Shown: positions 5,643-5,773 of the stretch, one piece after another
Layout: every line of letters begins with the position of its first letter
Numbering within the stretch: the first letter of the stretch is position 1
DNA from: JAADHG01 sp964418645
GTDB lineage: Bacteria; Bacteroidota; Bacteroidia; Flavobacteriales; Flavobacteriaceae
NCBI GenBank assembly: GCA_964418645.1
Contig: CAYQME010000100.1
Span: forward strand, 1-5,773
DNA: 5,773 bases
Reading direction: 5' to 3'
Program-made: the position numbers and the translations under genes
The notes under the pieces: generated by a model
The model's input: the letters and a program-made list of their open reading frames with translations, nothing else
Told to the model about the DNA's origin: nothing
The model's database searches: none

Positions 5643-5773
5643 GAGGCCTCATATTGATTACAATATTAAAAATACGATTATGGGTTACTTAGGGAGCAGA
5701 TATTTAGAGTATAAGTAACGTCCTGCGTGTATCAGGAGTGGAGTTGCGGACCACAAACAAGTTTACTTGTTTT
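5643..5773 (+). ncRNA. Candidate structured RNA or intergenic repeat element
   Basis: This non-coding stretch holds a chain of inverted repeats with almost no gaps in its right half. They are the palindrome GAGGCCTC (5643-5650), ATATTG/CAATAT (5651-5656, 5661-5666), GTTACTTA/TAAGTAAC (5684-5691, 5712-5719), TCCTG/CAGGA (5721-5725, 5733-5737), GTGG/CCAC (5738-5741, 5751-5754) and AAACAAGT/ACTTGTTT (5755-5762, 5765-5772). From 5684 on, GC content is clearly higher than in the AT-rich DNA to its left. No tRNA, SRP RNA, tmRNA, RNase P RNA or riboswitch that I know is recognisable. It may be a small RNA, the leader of a gene beyond the window, or a dispersed palindromic repeat. Strand is a guess, based on the T-run at the end. 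Confidence 0.35.
5755..5773 (+). terminator. Terminator-like hairpin cut by the window edge
   Basis: AAACAAG (5755-5761) and CTTGTTT (5766-5772) form a 7-bp stem with loop ttta. The last base of the window is another T, so a T-run may continue outside. It is low in GC for a terminator. It would end a plus-strand transcript formed by the preceding hairpins, which is the reason for suspecting an RNA there. Confidence 0.4.

Noticed and set aside
5684..5719. Integron attC-like site (GTTACTTA ... TAAGTAAC)
   Set aside because: The arms do not fit the RYYYAAC / GTTRRRY core-site consensus, the span is short, and no integrase or cassette-like gene is in view.

Overview
The window reads as chromosomal DNA of a member of the Bacteroidota, most likely a Flavobacteriaceae species. 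It is AT-rich, the genes lack clear Shine-Dalgarno sequences, a promoter with the Bacteroidota -7 box (TAnnTTTG) precedes pyrR, and the gene order and protein sequences look flavobacterial. This is inferred from sequence character only; no database search was possible.

Layout. Bases 1-1314 are the 3' part of rpsA (ribosomal protein S1), running in from the left edge. A small hairpin and a strong intrinsic terminator (about 1359-1387) follow. A new promoter at about 1403-1433 starts a same-strand gene cluster: pyrR (1459-1998), pyrB (2053-2979), a small STAS-like protein (2986-3318), the RNase Z gene (3322-4227) and pdxH (4255-4902). Gaps are 54, 6, 3 and 27 nt, so pyrR to rnz look like one operon; pdxH may be its last gene or may have its own weak promoter. 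A 14-bp bidirectional terminator at 4917-4947 closes the cluster and also serves the convergent minus-strand gene at 4979-5485, a small CAP-domain (SCP/YkwD-like) putative lipoprotein.

Function. The cluster joins de novo pyrimidine synthesis (PyrR regulator/uracil phosphoribosyltransferase; PyrB aspartate carbamoyltransferase without an adjacent pyrI) with tRNA 3'-end maturation (RNase Z and a tightly coupled small STAS-like partner) and pyridoxal phosphate synthesis (PdxH). All are housekeeping functions. No complete mobile element, CRISPR array, tRNA or rRNA gene is visible.

The least explained part is the right end, 5486-5773, which has no convincing gene. It holds AT-rich direct repeats spaced at about 11 and 21-22 bp (5527-5603) upstream of the CAP gene. 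It then holds a run of back-to-back inverted repeats (5643-5773), more GC-rich than its surroundings from 5684 on, that ends in a terminator-like hairpin cut by the window edge. That run could be a structured small RNA or leader, or a dispersed intergenic repeat, and is the best candidate here for something undescribed.
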